Assembly: GCA_944321125.1 (NCBI GenBank)
Contig: CALUKD010000015.1
Span: 1-64,000, forward strand
DNA: 64,000 nt
Direction: 5' to 3'
From: Candidatus Butyricimonas faecavium
Lineage (GTDB): Bacteria; Bacteroidota; Bacteroidia; Bacteroidales; Marinifilaceae
Numbering within the stretch: position 1 is the stretch's first letter; each line of letters begins with the position of its first letter. Positions 48,304 to 57,130 of this stretch are shown here, piece after piece. The notes below the pieces were generated by a model. It saw nothing but the letters and a program-made list of their open reading frames with translations, made no database searches and was not told where the DNA came from. A program made the translations under genes and the position numbers.

Positions 48304-48822
48304 TTATTCTTTTTCAGAAAGTGTTTTAACAACACCAGCGATGGTATTTTGTCCGGATTGCAATGCGGAAATAACATTCTGCATCGGAGCCTGCAACATT
48401 GCAATAATGTCTGCAATCAACTCCTCCTTAGACTTGATACTGATCAACGATTCAAGCTGATCCTCGCCAATATAAGCACATTCTTCTACGAATGCAGCCT
48501 TGAATACCGGTTTGTCTTTAGTCTTACGGAATTCTTTAATCAGTTTTGCAGGACCGTTTCCGGTATCGCATAACATGATTGCGCTATCCCCTTTCAACAC
48601 TGAGAAAATTTCCTCGTAGTTATTGGTAGCGTTTTCCAAAGCCTTTTTCAACAAAGTGTTTTTCACTTGCACCAGTTTGATGTTAGCATCAAAACAAGCC
48701 CGACGCAAAGCTTGAGTATCTACAGCGTCAAGACCGGAAATGTCACTAACATACAAGTGCTTGTAAGAATTCACTTGCTCCGTCAAGGTTTCTATTACGA
48801 CTTTTTTATCTTCTTTTTTCAT
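48304..48822 (-). CDS. rplJ: 50S ribosomal protein L10
   Basis: 172 residues. The N-terminal RNA-binding domain (DISGLDAVDTQALRRACF) is followed by the C-terminal helix that binds L7/L12 dimers. In many bacteria L10-L7/L12 represses its own operon at a leader before rplJ; here only 29 bp separate rplA and rplJ, leaving little room for such a leader. Confidence 0.98.
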   Translation of the reverse strand: MKKEDKKVVIETLTEQVNSYKHLYVSDISGLDAVDTQALRRACFDANIKLVQVKNTLLKKALENATNNYEEIFSVLKGDSAIMLCDTGNGPAKLIKEFRKTKDKPVFKAAFVEECAYIGEDQLESLISIKSKEELIADIIAMLQAPMQNVISALQSGQNTIAGVVKTLSEKE

Positions 48823-48851
48823 ACTACTGAAGTCCTTTTTAGATTACTACA

Positions 48852-49547
48852 TTAATCAAGTAAAGTCTTTTGGTCTACTTGAATACCGGGACTCATCGTA
48901 CTTGACAGATACACGCTCTTGATATAAGTACCTTTAGCGGCAGCCGGTTTCAATTTATTGATCACGTTCAAGAATTCTCTAGCGTTCTCCATAATCTTGT
49001 TCGGCTCGAATGTAACTTTACCAATAGAAGCGTGAATGATACCGAATTTGTCAACTTTAAAGTCGATCTTACCAGCCTTCACCTCGGTTACTGCTTTCCC
49101 GATTTCCGGGGTTACAGTACCACTCTTCGGGTTTGGCATCAATCCACGAGGACCCAAAATTCTACCAAGAGCACCTACTTTACCCATTACAGAAGGCATT
49201 GTGATGATGATATCGATGTCAGTCCAACCGCCTTTCAATTTCTCGATATATTCATCCAAACCAACATAATCGGCTCCGGCAGCTTTAGCTTCTTCCACCT
49301 TGTCAGGTGTACACAAAACCAAAACTCTTACTTGCTTACCGGTTCCATGAGGTAAAGTACATACACCGCGCACCATTTGATTGGCTTTACGCGGGTCTAC
49401 ACCCAGTCGAACGTCCATGTCAACTGACGCATCAAACTTCGTGAAAGTGATTTCCTTCACAAGCTGTGCGGCCTCGTCGATAGAATATACTTTTCCACCT
49501 TCGATCTTCGCTAAAGCTAACTTTTTATTTTTTGTCAGTTTACTCAT
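48852..49547 (-). CDS. rplA: 50S ribosomal protein L1
   Basis: 231 residues. Typical L1 segments are [39 protein letters not shown] and [18 protein letters not shown]. It binds 23S rRNA at the mobile L1 stalk and assists release of the E-site tRNA. Confidence 0.99.
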   Translation of the reverse strand: MSKLTKNKKLALAKIEGGKVYSIDEAAQLVKEITFTKFDASVDMDVRLGVDPRKANQMVRGVCTLPHGTGKQVRVLVLCTPDKVEEAKAAGADYVGLDEYIEKLKGGWTDIDIIITMPSVMGKVGALGRILGPRGLMPNPKSGTVTPEIGKAVTEVKAGKIDFKVDKFGIIHASIGKVTFEPNKIMENAREFLNVINKLKPAAAKGTYIKSVYLSSTMSPGIQVDQKTLLD

Positions 49548-49571
49548 TACGTTTGAAGTGTTACAAGTTCA

Positions 49572-50009
49572 TTAAAAAGGTCTGTCACCGGTTACGGTTA
49601 TACCCATACTTCTGGCGGTACCAGCTACCATACTCATTGCTTTCTCGATTTCAAAAGCGTTCAAATCTTTCATCTTGTCCGTAGCGATTGCTCTCACTTG
49701 ATCCCAAGTAATAGAAGCCACTTTCTTACGATTGGGCTCTGCGGAACCGGATTTGATTTTAGCAACTTCCAAAAGTTGAATAGCAACAGGAGGTTGTTTT
49801 GTAATAAAATCAAACGATTTATCACCATACACCTGTATAATTACCGGAATGATCTTTCCTGCCTGATCTTGAGTCCTAGCGTTAAATTGCTTACAGAAGT
49901 CCATGATATTAACTCCCTTAGAACCTAACGCCGGTCCTACTGGAGGCGAAGGATTAGCAGCTCCGGCTTTAATTTGCAGCTTGATAATAGCTTCAACTTG
50001 TTTTGCCAT
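49572..50009 (-). CDS. rplK: 50S ribosomal protein L11
   Basis: 145 residues. The N-terminal proline-rich [20 protein letters not shown] and C-terminal rRNA-binding domain ending in [10 protein letters not shown] are diagnostic. It forms the GTPase-associated centre with 23S rRNA and L10. Confidence 0.99.
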   Translation of the reverse strand: MAKQVEAIIKLQIKAGAANPSPPVGPALGSKGVNIMDFCKQFNARTQDQAGKIIPVIIQVYGDKSFDFITKQPPVAIQLLEVAKIKSGSAEPNRKKVASITWDQVRAIATDKMKDLNAFEIEKAMSMVAGTARSMGITVTGDRPF

Positions 50010-50032
50010 GATTGTTTTTAATCAAATAATTG

Positions 50033-50581
50033 TTATTCTTTTTCTACCTGCATGAAACTTAATTCGAGTGGTGTTTTCCGTCCGAAAATCTTGACAATTA
50101 CTTTCAAGCGTTTCTTATCCGTATTCACTTCCTCTATCACACCGGTAAAACCATTAAACGGTCCGTCAGTCACTTTAACTGACTCGCCAACGAAATAAGG
50201 GATACTTATTTCTTCTGGTTGTTCCGCAAGTTCATCTACAGTACCCAAAATCCGGTTAACCTCTGCTTGTCGCATCGGTACAGGGTCTCCTCCTTTGGTT
50301 TCCCCCAGGAAGCCGATCACATTCGTGATGTCACGAAGTATGTGGGGGATTTCTCCAACGAGTGCGGCCTCGATCAACACGTAACCCGGATAAAGATTTC
50401 GCTCACTGCTATACTTTTTTCCGTTACGCACCTGATATACCTTCTCTGCAGGTACTAAAACCTGTGAAACGTAATCCTGAAGCCCTAAACTGGCGATTTC
50501 GTTCTCGATGTACTCCTTTACCTTCTTCTCTTTTCCTCCAATGGTTCGAAGTACATACCATCTTTTATTCATTTCAGCCAT
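50033..50581 (-). CDS. nusG: Transcription termination/antitermination factor NusG
   Basis: 182 residues. The NGN domain begins KRWYVLRTIGGKEKKVKEYI and the C-terminal KOW motif has VTDGPFNGFTGVIEEV. It binds RNA polymerase and links it to Rho or to the ribosome. A second Met (MNKRWY) three codons downstream is an alternative start. It lies between secE and rplK, the standard order. Confidence 0.98.
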   Translation of the reverse strand: MAEMNKRWYVLRTIGGKEKKVKEYIENEIASLGLQDYVSQVLVPAEKVYQVRNGKKYSSERNLYPGYVLIEAALVGEIPHILRDITNVIGFLGETKGGDPVPMRQAEVNRILGTVDELAEQPEEISIPYFVGESVKVTDGPFNGFTGVIEEVNTDKKRLKVIVKIFGRKTPLELSFMQVEKE

Positions 50582-50599
50582 GTTAGACCTCCAAGATTT

Positions 50600-50791
50600 T
50601 TAGTAAAACAAATTATATATACCGGTCACGATGTGTCTGAACGAAAAATCCATCGCAAAAATGCACAACGCTATGATAACGGAAGCAATCATCACGATCG
50701 TTGCACTACTTTGGAGCTCAGACCACGTAGGCCAAGTTACTTTATTCACCAGCTCGTTATAAACATCTGATATATAACTTTTAATCTTCAT
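50600..50791 (-). CDS. secE: Preprotein translocase subunit SecE
   Basis: 63 residues. A cytoplasmic amphipathic helix (YISDVYNELVNKVTWPTWSEL) with the conserved TWP motif precedes one membrane helix (ATIVMIASVIIALCIFAMDF). It is the short, single-helix form found in most bacteria and clamps SecY in the translocase. Confidence 0.97.
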   Translation of the reverse strand: MKIKSYISDVYNELVNKVTWPTWSELQSSATIVMIASVIIALCIFAMDFSFRHIVTGIYNLFY

Positions 50792-50810
50792 TTGTTCTAT
50801 ATTTAATTTG

Positions 50811-50883
50811 CACGGGAGGAGAGGTTCGAACTCCCGACCCTCGGTTTTGGAGACCGATGCTCTACCAACTGAGCCACTCCCGT
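50811..50883 (-). tRNA. tRNA-Trp (anticodon CCA)
   Basis: 73 nt on the minus strand. Acceptor ACGGGAG pairs with CTCCCGT, the D arm is GGCTCAGTTGGTAGAGC, the anticodon loop CTCCAAA carries CCA, and the T arm contains GTTCGAAC. The discriminator is G and CCA is not encoded. It lies between tuf and secE, a conserved position. Confidence 0.96.
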
Positions 50884-50981
50884 GTGTGAGCCGACCGAAG
50901 TCGACCCAATTTATTTTCGGATTTATGATTTAGCGATTTTAGATTCAATCATCAATCAAAAACCGTAAACCAACAATCAAA

Positions 50982-52169
50982 TTAGTCCAAGATCTCAGTG
51001 ATCTGACCAGCACCTACGGTTCTACCACCCTCACGGATAGCGAAACGCAAACCTACGCTACAAGCTACCGGAGTGATTAACTGAACAGTAATTGTCAAGT
51101 TATCACCAGGCATTACCATCTCACGTCCTTCCGGAAGAGTAATTTCACCGGTAACATCCAAGGTACGGATATAGAATTGAGGTCTGTATCTGTTGTGGAA
51201 CGGAGTGTGACGACCACCTTCTTCTTTCTTCAAGATATAAACCTCAGCTTTGAATTTATCGTGCGGTTTAACAGAACCCGGTTTTGCCAATACCATACCA
51301 CGTTTGATTTCATCTTTGTCGATACCACGAAGCAACAAACCAACGTTATCACCAGCCTGACCTTCGTCAAGAATCTTACGGAACATTTCAACTCCGGTAC
51401 ATACAGTTTTCTTTCCATCTGCACCTAAACCAATGATTTCCAACTCATCACCCGTGTGAACGATACCAGTTTCGATACGACCAGTAGCAACAGTTCCACG
51501 ACCAGTGATAGAGAATACGTCCTCAACAGGCATCAAGAACGGTTTGTCAACAGCACGTTGCGGCAACTCGATCCAGTTGTCAACAGCATCCATCAACTCC
51601 ATTACTTTTTCTTCCCATTTCGGCTCTCCGTTCAATGCTCCAAGGGCAGAACCCAAGATAACCGGAGTATTGTCACCATCATATTGATAGAAAGACAACA
51701 ACTCACGAACTTCCATCTCAACCAACTCCAACATTTCCGGGTCATCCACCATATCCACTTTATTCAAGAACACAACGATTCTCGGAACGTTTACCTGACG
51801 AGCCAAAAGGATGTGTTCACGAGTCTGAGGCATCGGACCATCAGTAGCGGCACAAACTAAGATAGCACCGTCCATCTGAGCAGCACCAGTTACCATGTTC
51901 TTTACATAGTCGGCGTGTCCCGGACAGTCAACGTGTGCATAATGACGACTTGCAGTCTGATATTCAACGTGAGAAGTGTTAATGGTGATACCTCTCTCTT
52001 TTTCTTCCGGAGCGTTATCGATAGAATCGAATGAACGTAATTCAGAAAGACCTTTTTTTGCCAATACCGTAGTGATAGCAGCCGTCAAAGTAGTTTTACC
52101 GTGGTCAACGTGACCGATAGTACCAATATTTACGTGTGGTTTGGACCTGTCAAAATGTTCTTTAGCCAT
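50982..52169 (-). CDS. tuf: Elongation factor Tu
   Basis: 395 residues from the Met of [15 protein letters not shown]1 is GHVDHGKT, the effector loop [13 protein letters not shown]3 DCPGHADY and G4 NKVD; domains 2 and 3 follow to [14 protein letters not shown]. It delivers aminoacyl-tRNA to the ribosome. An in-frame upstream Met (52199) would add ten poorly conserved residues and is rejected. A promoter is seen at 52292-52323, giving a leader of about 115 nt. Confidence 0.99.
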   Translation of the reverse strand: MAKEHFDRSKPHVNIGTIGHVDHGKTTLTAAITTVLAKKGLSELRSFDSIDNAPEEKERGITINTSHVEYQTASRHYAHVDCPGHADYVKNMVTGAAQMDGAILVCAATDGPMPQTREHILLARQVNVPRIVVFLNKVDMVDDPEMLELVEMEVRELLSFYQYDGDNTPVILGSALGALNGEPKWEEKVMELMDAVDNWIELPQRAVDKPFLMPVEDVFSITGRGTVATGRIETGIVHTGDELEIIGLGADGKKTVCTGVEMFRKILDEGQAGDNVGLLLRGIDKDEIKRGMVLAKPGSVKPHDKFKAEVYILKKEEGGRHTPFHNRYRPQFYIRTLDVTGEITLPEGREMVMPGDNLTITVQLITPVACSVGLRFAIREGGRTVGAGQITEILD

Positions 52170-52291
52170 AACTCTAAAACAATTTTTATTATTAAACAAT
52201 TTATCTCAATAACTCAATCTCATGCAAGTAACTCGCTGTCTACCTGAAAATTACCCAGACAAGTGCGAGAAAACCCATTTAATTTGGCTTG

Positions 52292-52323
52292 CAAATGTAC
52301 AAATTAAAAATCATATCTCACAA
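52292..52323 (-). promoter_or_regulatory. Promoter of the tuf unit
   Basis: Minus strand TACATTTG (52292-52299) with TTG (52321-52323) 21 bases upstream. Confidence 0.6.
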
Positions 52324-52341
52324 TAAATGAGATCATTTTTC

Positions 52342-52638
52342 TTAATTTTCTCTTTTTTCTTTCGCTTTAACGAGTTGTCTCTTCAGTACATCATACAACT
52401 CGTCTACTGTTTCTTCAAAAGTTTTCGCATTCTTTTTAGCGAACACGTCTTGCCCCTTGACATCAACATGCACCTCGGTTAACTTATTTTCCAGATGATC
52501 GTCTTTTTCCAGTTTCAACGTCACATCTATACTCATAATTCCGTCGTAATATTTCTCCAATTTCGAGAATTTCTTGTTAATGAACTCCTCCAGCACTGGA
52601 TTTACTGAAAAACCTACAGGATTAATTCTAATGTCCAT
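52342..52638 (-). CDS. hpf: Ribosome hibernation-promoting factor (short HPF type)
   Basis: 98 residues. It begins MDIRINPVGFSVNPVLEEFI and has the beta-alpha-beta-beta-beta-alpha layout of the HPF/YfiA family (KLEKYYDGIMSIDVTLKLEKDD, quoted in part as KLEKYYDGIMSIDVTLK). It lacks the C-terminal dimerisation domain of long HPF. It binds the 30S A/P sites in stationary phase. It sits between the recombinase and tuf, as usual in Bacteroidetes. Confidence 0.93.
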   Translation of the reverse strand: MDIRINPVGFSVNPVLEEFINKKFSKLEKYYDGIMSIDVTLKLEKDDHLENKLTEVHVDVKGQDVFAKKNAKTFEETVDELYDVLKRQLVKAKEKREN

Positions 52639-52656
52639 ATCGTTTCCTCCTATAAT

Positions 52657-53568
52657 TTACGCTCGCGGGTGAGCTTGTTTAAAAATCTTCAACATTTTCT
52701 CCACAGAATTATGAGTGTACACCTGAGTGGCTGCCAGACTGGAATGTCCCAGCAATTCCTTAATTCCCTGAAGCGGCGCACCGTTATTCAACAGATGCGT
52801 GGCAAAAGAATGTCGCAACACGTGTGGGCTTCTCTTTGATAACGAAGTATGCTCCTCCAGTTCTTTTGCCACCAAACGGTAGACAAAATTCGCGTAGATC
52901 GGCTTCCCCTTATTCGTTACGAAAAACATGCCATGCTCCCGCTCCACCACGTGACTCCGAGCTTCCAGATAACATTCGATATCTTGCATCAACTCGGTCA
53001 CGATTGGAATTTCCCTCCATTTTCCACCTTTTCCGAAAACACGGATGCAACGACGCGAAAGATCGACATTCTTCACTTCCAACCCAATAATTTCAGAACG
53101 CCTCATACCCGTATCGTAAGCCATCAACAAGATCAAGAAGTCTCTCAATCCGGAAAAACCATTCTTCTTTTCCGCGTCATTCAACGTACTTTCCATCTCC
53201 TCTTCCCTCACGAATACCGGTAGTCGCTTCGGTAATTTTGGCCCGCTAATGCCCTCGGCAGGATTCACCTCTATCACCTTTTCTTTTACCAGAAAACGGA
53301 AGAATGCCTTTACGCTGCTCAACTTACGCTTACCGGAAGCGGCACTCAGCTTTCCCCTCGCTCCGTTCACCCTCAAGTCTCCCCTCATTTCTGCCACGAC
53401 CCACTCTCTAACGAGCTTGGTCGTCACGCGAGAAAAATCCTCATTATTCCTATCCAAACCACAAAAAACATAGAATTGATACAAATCCGCTTTATACGCT
53501 ATAATTGTATTTTCCGAACAACGTTTCACGTTACTCAAATACCTCAAGAATAATTCTATTTGCATCAT
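52657..53568 (-). CDS. XerC/XerD-type tyrosine recombinase
   Basis: 303 residues, the normal size for chromosomal Xer recombinases. An N-terminal SAM-like core-binding domain (about 1-95) precedes the catalytic domain with Arg156 (TGMRRSEI), a Lys near 180-183 (GKGGKWRE), His249 and Arg252 (HVLRHSFATH), His275 (LGHSSLAA) and the nucleophile Tyr284 (TQVYTH). It most likely resolves chromosome dimers at dif with its partner. The conserved place between rpsU and hpf argues for a housekeeping Xer protein rather than a mobile-element integrase. A short 10-bp inverted repeat lies in its leader. Confidence 0.92.
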   Translation of the reverse strand: MMQIELFLRYLSNVKRCSENTIIAYKADLYQFYVFCGLDRNNEDFSRVTTKLVREWVVAEMRGDLRVNGARGKLSAASGKRKLSSVKAFFRFLVKEKVIEVNPAEGISGPKLPKRLPVFVREEEMESTLNDAEKKNGFSGLRDFLILLMAYDTGMRRSEIIGLEVKNVDLSRRCIRVFGKGGKWREIPIVTELMQDIECYLEARSHVVEREHGMFFVTNKGKPIYANFVYRLVAKELEEHTSLSKRSPHVLRHSFATHLLNNGAPLQGIKELLGHSSLAATQVYTHNSVEKMLKIFKQAHPRA

Positions 53569-53580
53569 TTCTATTATTTT

Positions 53581-53605
53581 AATAACGTAAGCAAGTTACG
53601 TTATT
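53581..53605. repeat. 10-bp inverted repeat before the Xer gene
   Basis: AATAACGTAA (53581-53590) and TTACGTTATT (53596-53605) with a 5-base spacer, 13 bp before the recombinase start and after rpsU. No T run follows on the minus strand, so an operator or leader hairpin is as likely as a terminator. Confidence 0.6.
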
Positions 53606-53633
53606 TGTTTGGAAAAACAAAGAAAGTGATCGA

Positions 53634-53825
53634 TTATTCTTCCGCTTGTTGTAAAGATTGACGATATGCAGCTTTCATCCGGGCCATTCTATTTTTAACA
53701 GATGGTTTGGTGAAAGCCTGACGATCTCTCAACTCTTTAATCACGCCTGTTTTTTCAAATTTTCTTTTGAATTTCTTCAGTGCTCTCTCGATATTTTCGC
53801 CTTCTTTTAATGGTACAATTATCAT
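53634..53825 (-). CDS. rpsU: 30S ribosomal protein S21
   Basis: 63 residues. It begins MIIVPLKEGENIERALKKFKRKFEKTGVI and has the family RDRQAFTKPSVKN segment. In Bacteroidetes, S21 with S18 and S6 sequesters the anti-Shine-Dalgarno end of 16S rRNA, which explains the general lack of SD sequences; the rpsU start here also lacks an SD. The leader of about 160 nt contains a possible small upstream frame with an SD-like AAGGAG. Confidence 0.96.
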   Translation of the reverse strand: MIIVPLKEGENIERALKKFKRKFEKTGVIKELRDRQAFTKPSVKNRMARMKAAYRQSLQQAEE

Positions 53826-53835
53826 GATTTATAAT

Positions 53836-53883
53836 TTAAAAAAAATGAATACTTATTTTATAATAAAAAACCAACAACACCAT
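53836..53883 (-). other. Possible 15-codon leader frame upstream of rpsU
   Basis: ATG at 53881-53883 opens a frame reading MVLLVFYYKISIHFF then TAA (53836-53838), ending 10 bp before the rpsU start. AAGGAG lies 9 bases upstream (53893-53898). Short frames arise by chance in AT-rich sequence, so translation is speculative. Confidence 0.3.
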
Positions 53884-53995
53884 AAAATGCTGCTCCTTAA
53901 TTAAATATATGTATATTTTTTACTCTCTCAATAATAATTGACCACCCCCTTTCAAGCGGTTTGAAGTTCATATTTAACAATTCGAAAACTGGTCG

Positions 53996-54003
53996 CAAAG
54001 TTA
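53996..54003 (-). promoter_or_regulatory. -7 element for rpsU
   Basis: Minus strand TAACTTTG, an exact TAnnTTTG match 171 bp before the rpsU start. No clear TTG upstream. Confidence 0.5.
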
Positions 54004-54469
54004 AATCAATTAATCGAGATATAAAAATAAAATTCCGTTTTTAGCTTCTCATAAGAATGGACAAATTACACTCTTTACTTACACCTCGTTCCACCCACAA
54101 CATGGACCGCCTCCCCCATTCCTTCCAAATGACTCTATTTTTCCAGATAACAAATATACTACACGACATATACGACCTACAAATATAATCGTATTAAAAA
54201 TTAATTTTATCGAGGATAAAAGCAAGATGAATACTCTGTAGTCTAAATGAACTATCAACTAACTATCAAAAGCATGATAGATTGACATAGCTTAAAGCCT
54301 GTGTAATATCACCCCTTTCCCAAAGCAATAATCTCCTTCCGCCCTTTTCACTCCCTTTCATCACCCTTTCATAGCCCTTTCCTCATAAGCGAATAACGGT
54401 GCGAAAAGCTTAATGAAAGAGTCACACGAGATTATTACTTCGGTATTTCAAAGAAATTACAGTGACATA
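54004..54469. other. Gene-less region between rpsU and the TPR gene
   Basis: About 465 bp without a credible gene. It contains two minus-strand TATATTTG elements (54151-54158 and 54180-54187), a direct repeat of ACTATCAA near 54250-54270, and the CCCTTTC array. A small RNA in this stretch is possible, but I see no terminator that would define one. Confidence 0.5.
54313..54381. repeat. CCCTTTC array with an 11-bp period
   Basis: CCCTTTC or CCCTTTTC begins at 54342, 54353, 54364 and 54375, exactly 11 bp apart, plus one further copy at 54313. The spacers differ in sequence, so only the word and the helical phase are kept. Confidence 0.7.
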
Positions 54470-54745
54470 TCAGGGATTCAACAAGTCCTTACAATAATAA
54501 TCAAGAATCTCGTTAATCATATCCAGATAAGCTTTTGCTTTTGTATTTGCGGGATTTATCCGCATCACTTCATTCAAATGGTTTATTGCTTGCGTTGTCT
54601 TCCCCATGGCATTATACACCACACCCAATTCCAATAACACAAGTTCTCTCTCGCCTTCATTCCGTTCCAACATCTGCTGGAGCATGGCAATTGCTCCCTC
54701 CCGATCACCTTGTTTTGCCAGTTGTTTTGCGTCTTCTATATTCAT
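54470..54745 (-). CDS. Small tetratricopeptide-repeat protein
   Basis: 91 residues. Two TPR-like helix pairs (AKQLAKQGDREGAIAMLQQML and ELGVVYNAMGKTTQAINHLNEVMRINP, quoted in parts as GDREGAIAMLQQML and GKTTQAINHLNEVMRINP). No signal peptide; likely a cytoplasmic adaptor. It lies 8 bp after the M23 peptidase gene on the same strand, so it is co-transcribed, but the two products are expected in different compartments. The partner is unknown. Confidence 0.8.
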   Translation of the reverse strand: MNIEDAKQLAKQGDREGAIAMLQQMLERNEGERELVLLELGVVYNAMGKTTQAINHLNEVMRINPANTKAKAYLDMINEILDYYCKDLLNP

Positions 54746-54753
54746 TGCTATTT

Positions 54754-56427
54754 CTACTTTTTATAAATATCCGTCTCAAAGGTAGCAATATTTTTCACGA
54801 CATCTTCTACCTTTAAGACAAGCCTGTTTTTTCCTTTCACGAAAACGGGTTCATTCATGCTACCTTCCAACAAACGATTTTTCGCATCATACGTGAATAA
54901 ACACCATTTCCCGTTTACCTCAACCCGATAAGAAGAAATCCCCGATAAATCGTCAACAATCCGAAACCGGATTTTCTGTCCGGCCTTCCCCATGTAAAAG
55001 ACAACCGGAGCAATCGTATCCTGACAAACCGTGTACTCTCCCAGCATCCGGGGGAATGCCTCAAGCCCTTCTTCCGTCCAGCTGGTTTTCAAAGCAGAAA
55101 AACGATTATTTTCTTCCAACAAACAGATCACGGATTTTTTCGAGAACTTCCCGCCTACCTCCAACCGGGCATTTTTCATCAATGGATAGATTTGCTTACC
55201 GGTAGAAAACACCTCTATCGTCTCGACACTATCCCTCAAACGGGAAGATACACCCGGCTTACACACGATCGGATAGGATAAAGCATTTGCCTCTAGCCAC
55301 AAGGCATATTTTCCCTTTTTCAAACTGTCGCTTCGGTGATTCATTAATAATTTTTCTCCATCTGCCAACACTAAATCCCGAGAGGGTGTTTTACCCCACA
55401 GCTGAAACATAATTCTGGAACAATTCCCATTAATATCCGACAAATTAACCGCAACGTCCACCACGCTATCTTTCTCTACCGAAATAAATCCTCTATCTTG
55501 GTTACGAACAGACAACAATTGATCTTGATAATTACCGAACGTCAAATACACCAACCGGTTATCTCGATAATGATAAAAATCTTTAAGTTCATTAACCAGA
55601 AACGTTTGATCAAAAGAAAGTTCATTCATGGTCATTCTAAAAATCTCTCGCCCATTGGCACTCACGCTCAAATCATACACACCCAATTTATTCCAAGAGT
55701 CTTTCATGTAGTCATCAGATTGTATTCCGATCCCAACCCTTCCAGCGGGCACACCGATCTTCCCTCCCCGGAATACCCGGTTACCTGCATTTTTCACTTC
55801 AACCCGGCGGCCAGAGGTCCGCATCCCCCCGCTCGAAATCGGGTACACGTAAACTCCCCGCACATTCGGCCCCGTCTGGTCTCTCACCGAAAGGAACCGC
55901 AAAGGATTCAAAGCATGTTCACTTTTCGTGTCACGCACTTCGAAATGTAAATGAGGCCCACCCGAAGAACCGGAATTCCCACTATAAGCAATCGTATCAC
56001 CCGCACGAAAACGAAGTTCATAATTCAACACATTCTCGTCCACTTCGAATGACTCTTTATTATATTGTATATCTCTCACTATTTTTGCCAGCCGGGATGA
56101 AAAACGGCTTAAATGACCATATACCGTGGTGATTCCCCCTTCATGCTCTAGATACAAAGCATTCCCATACCCCGTGGCAGAAACCTTTACACGGGCTACA
56201 ACACCGTCTTTCACGCAAATCACCGGTAGGCCTTCACGTCCTCCGGTTTTAAAATCCAATCCCGAATGCAAGTGTGTTGCTCTAAGTTCTCCAAAATTCC
56301 CACTCAATAGCGGAACATTTTTCAACGGGTAAAGCAATGTATCCGTTTGAGCGCAAACATTTGATGATAAAAGAAGTAACACCGATAACAAAACTTCAAA
56401 CCCTCTCCACATTATTTTATTTGTCAT
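54754..56427 (-). CDS. Exported M23 (LytM-like) peptidase
   Basis: 557 residues. The signal peptide ends near SSNVCAQ. The LytM/M23 domain comes first (about 35-190) with THLHSGLDF (the HxxxD zinc ligands) and GGPHLHFEVRD (the HxH motif); both motifs are intact, so it is probably active. The long C-terminal half is beta-rich without a recognised domain. It should cut peptidoglycan cross-bridges in the periplasm. It is divergent from the zapA pair, with overlapping promoter regions. Confidence 0.9.
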   Translation of the reverse strand: MTNKIMWRGFEVLLSVLLLLSSNVCAQTDTLLYPLKNVPLLSGNFGELRATHLHSGLDFKTGGREGLPVICVKDGVVARVKVSATGYGNALYLEHEGGITTVYGHLSRFSSRLAKIVRDIQYNKESFEVDENVLNYELRFRAGDTIAYSGNSGSSGGPHLHFEVRDTKSEHALNPLRFLSVRDQTGPNVRGVYVYPISSGGMRTSGRRVEVKNAGNRVFRGGKIGVPAGRVGIGIQSDDYMKDSWNKLGVYDLSVSANGREIFRMTMNELSFDQTFLVNELKDFYHYRDNRLVYLTFGNYQDQLLSVRNQDRGFISVEKDSVVDVAVNLSDINGNCSRIMFQLWGKTPSRDLVLADGEKLLMNHRSDSLKKGKYALWLEANALSYPIVCKPGVSSRLRDSVETIEVFSTGKQIYPLMKNARLEVGGKFSKKSVICLLEENNRFSALKTSWTEEGLEAFPRMLGEYTVCQDTIAPVVFYMGKAGQKIRFRIVDDLSGISSYRVEVNGKWCLFTYDAKNRLLEGSMNEPVFVKGKNRLVLKVEDVVKNIATFETDIYKK

Positions 56428-56449
56428 AAAAAAACCATTAAATCCATTG

Positions 56450-56457
56450 CAAAATTA
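56450..56457 (-). promoter_or_regulatory. -7 element for the M23 peptidase gene
   Basis: Minus strand TAATTTTG, an exact TAnnTTTG match 22 bp before the start at 56427. Confidence 0.5.
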
Positions 56458-56466
56458 ATAACACTC

Positions 56467-56497
56467 TTGATATTTAAAAGAAATTATTCTATCTTTG
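56467..56497 (+). promoter_or_regulatory. Promoter of the coiled-coil/zapA unit
   Basis: TTG (56467-56469), 20 bases, then TATCTTTG (56490-56497). Both boxes match. A TTG at 56495 in frame with the following gene lies inside the -7 box and cannot be its start. Confidence 0.75.
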
Positions 56498-56515
56498 TGG
56501 TGTAAAGATTATGTT

Positions 56516-56806
56516 ATGACAGCAAAACAAGATGCCGTTATTAACGAGCTAAACACGAAAGTTGAACGACTGATAAAACTATATATATCCTCACTGGACA
56601 AAAACAGAGAGATGGATTCAGAGATAAAAGAACTTAGGATTCAAATCGAGCGGATGAAAAGTGAGAACATGAAATTACATGAAGAAATCAAAACATTGAA
56701 GGTGGCTGCAGCTATCTCGACCGGAGAAGGAAGTTCCGAGGCCAAAAATAGAATAAGCCAACTTGTGCGGGAGATTGATAAATGTATTGCTCTTTTGAAT
56801 AATTAA
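56516..56806 (+). CDS. Small coiled-coil protein upstream of zapA
   Basis: 96 residues, predicted as one long coiled coil: QDAVINELNTKVERLIKLY continuing through DSEIKELRIQIERMKSENMK with heptad-spaced Leu and Ile. It has no signal peptide. Its size, coiled-coil nature and position 2 bp before zapA resemble a ZapB-like division partner, but I cannot show homology. ATG 56516 is the start because an in-frame TTG at 56495 is inside the promoter. Confidence 0.8.
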   Translation: MTAKQDAVINELNTKVERLIKLYISSLDKNREMDSEIKELRIQIERMKSENMKLHEEIKTLKVAAAISTGEGSSEAKNRISQLVREIDKCIALLNN

Positions 56807-56808
56807 AT

Positions 56809-57096
56809 ATGAATGATAAACTTACTATTACGCTAAATATAGCCGGTAGGCCCTGCGTTCTGACCATAGAGAGAGAGGAAGAAGAGGAGATCAGAAAAGC
56901 CGCTCAACTGATTAATAGTAAGATCGCAAAATATAGGGAGAAGTATGCAACTGCTGATCCTGTTGATTTTCTAGCCGTTACCGCATTACAATTCACGGTA
57001 AAGATGCTGGAAGCTGAAAGGCGAAACGACGTGGAGCCAATATTGGACGAGGTAGAGAAGATTAGTAACAGGCTTGACGAAGTTATGAAAGAGTAA
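56809..57096 (+). CDS. zapA: Cell division protein ZapA
   Basis: 95 residues. The N-terminal beta-hairpin (LTITLNIAGRPCVLTI) and E-rich helix (EEEEEIRKAAQLINSKIAKY) followed by a C-terminal coiled coil (VEKISNRLDEVMKE) match ZapA. It bundles FtsZ filaments at the division site. It is co-transcribed with the coiled-coil gene, and a probable 6S RNA follows, as is common near zapA in other bacteria. Confidence 0.88.
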   Translation: MNDKLTITLNIAGRPCVLTIEREEEEEIRKAAQLINSKIAKYREKYATADPVDFLAVTALQFTVKMLEAERRNDVEPILDEVEKISNRLDEVMKE

Positions 57097-57130
57097 AAAA
57101 GAAAGAGTTCTTTGAAAAGGAAATAGATAT

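Noticed and set aside
52657..53568. Mobile-element integrase next to tuf
   Set aside because: Size, motifs and the rpsU-hpf-tuf neighbourhood fit the housekeeping Xer recombinase.
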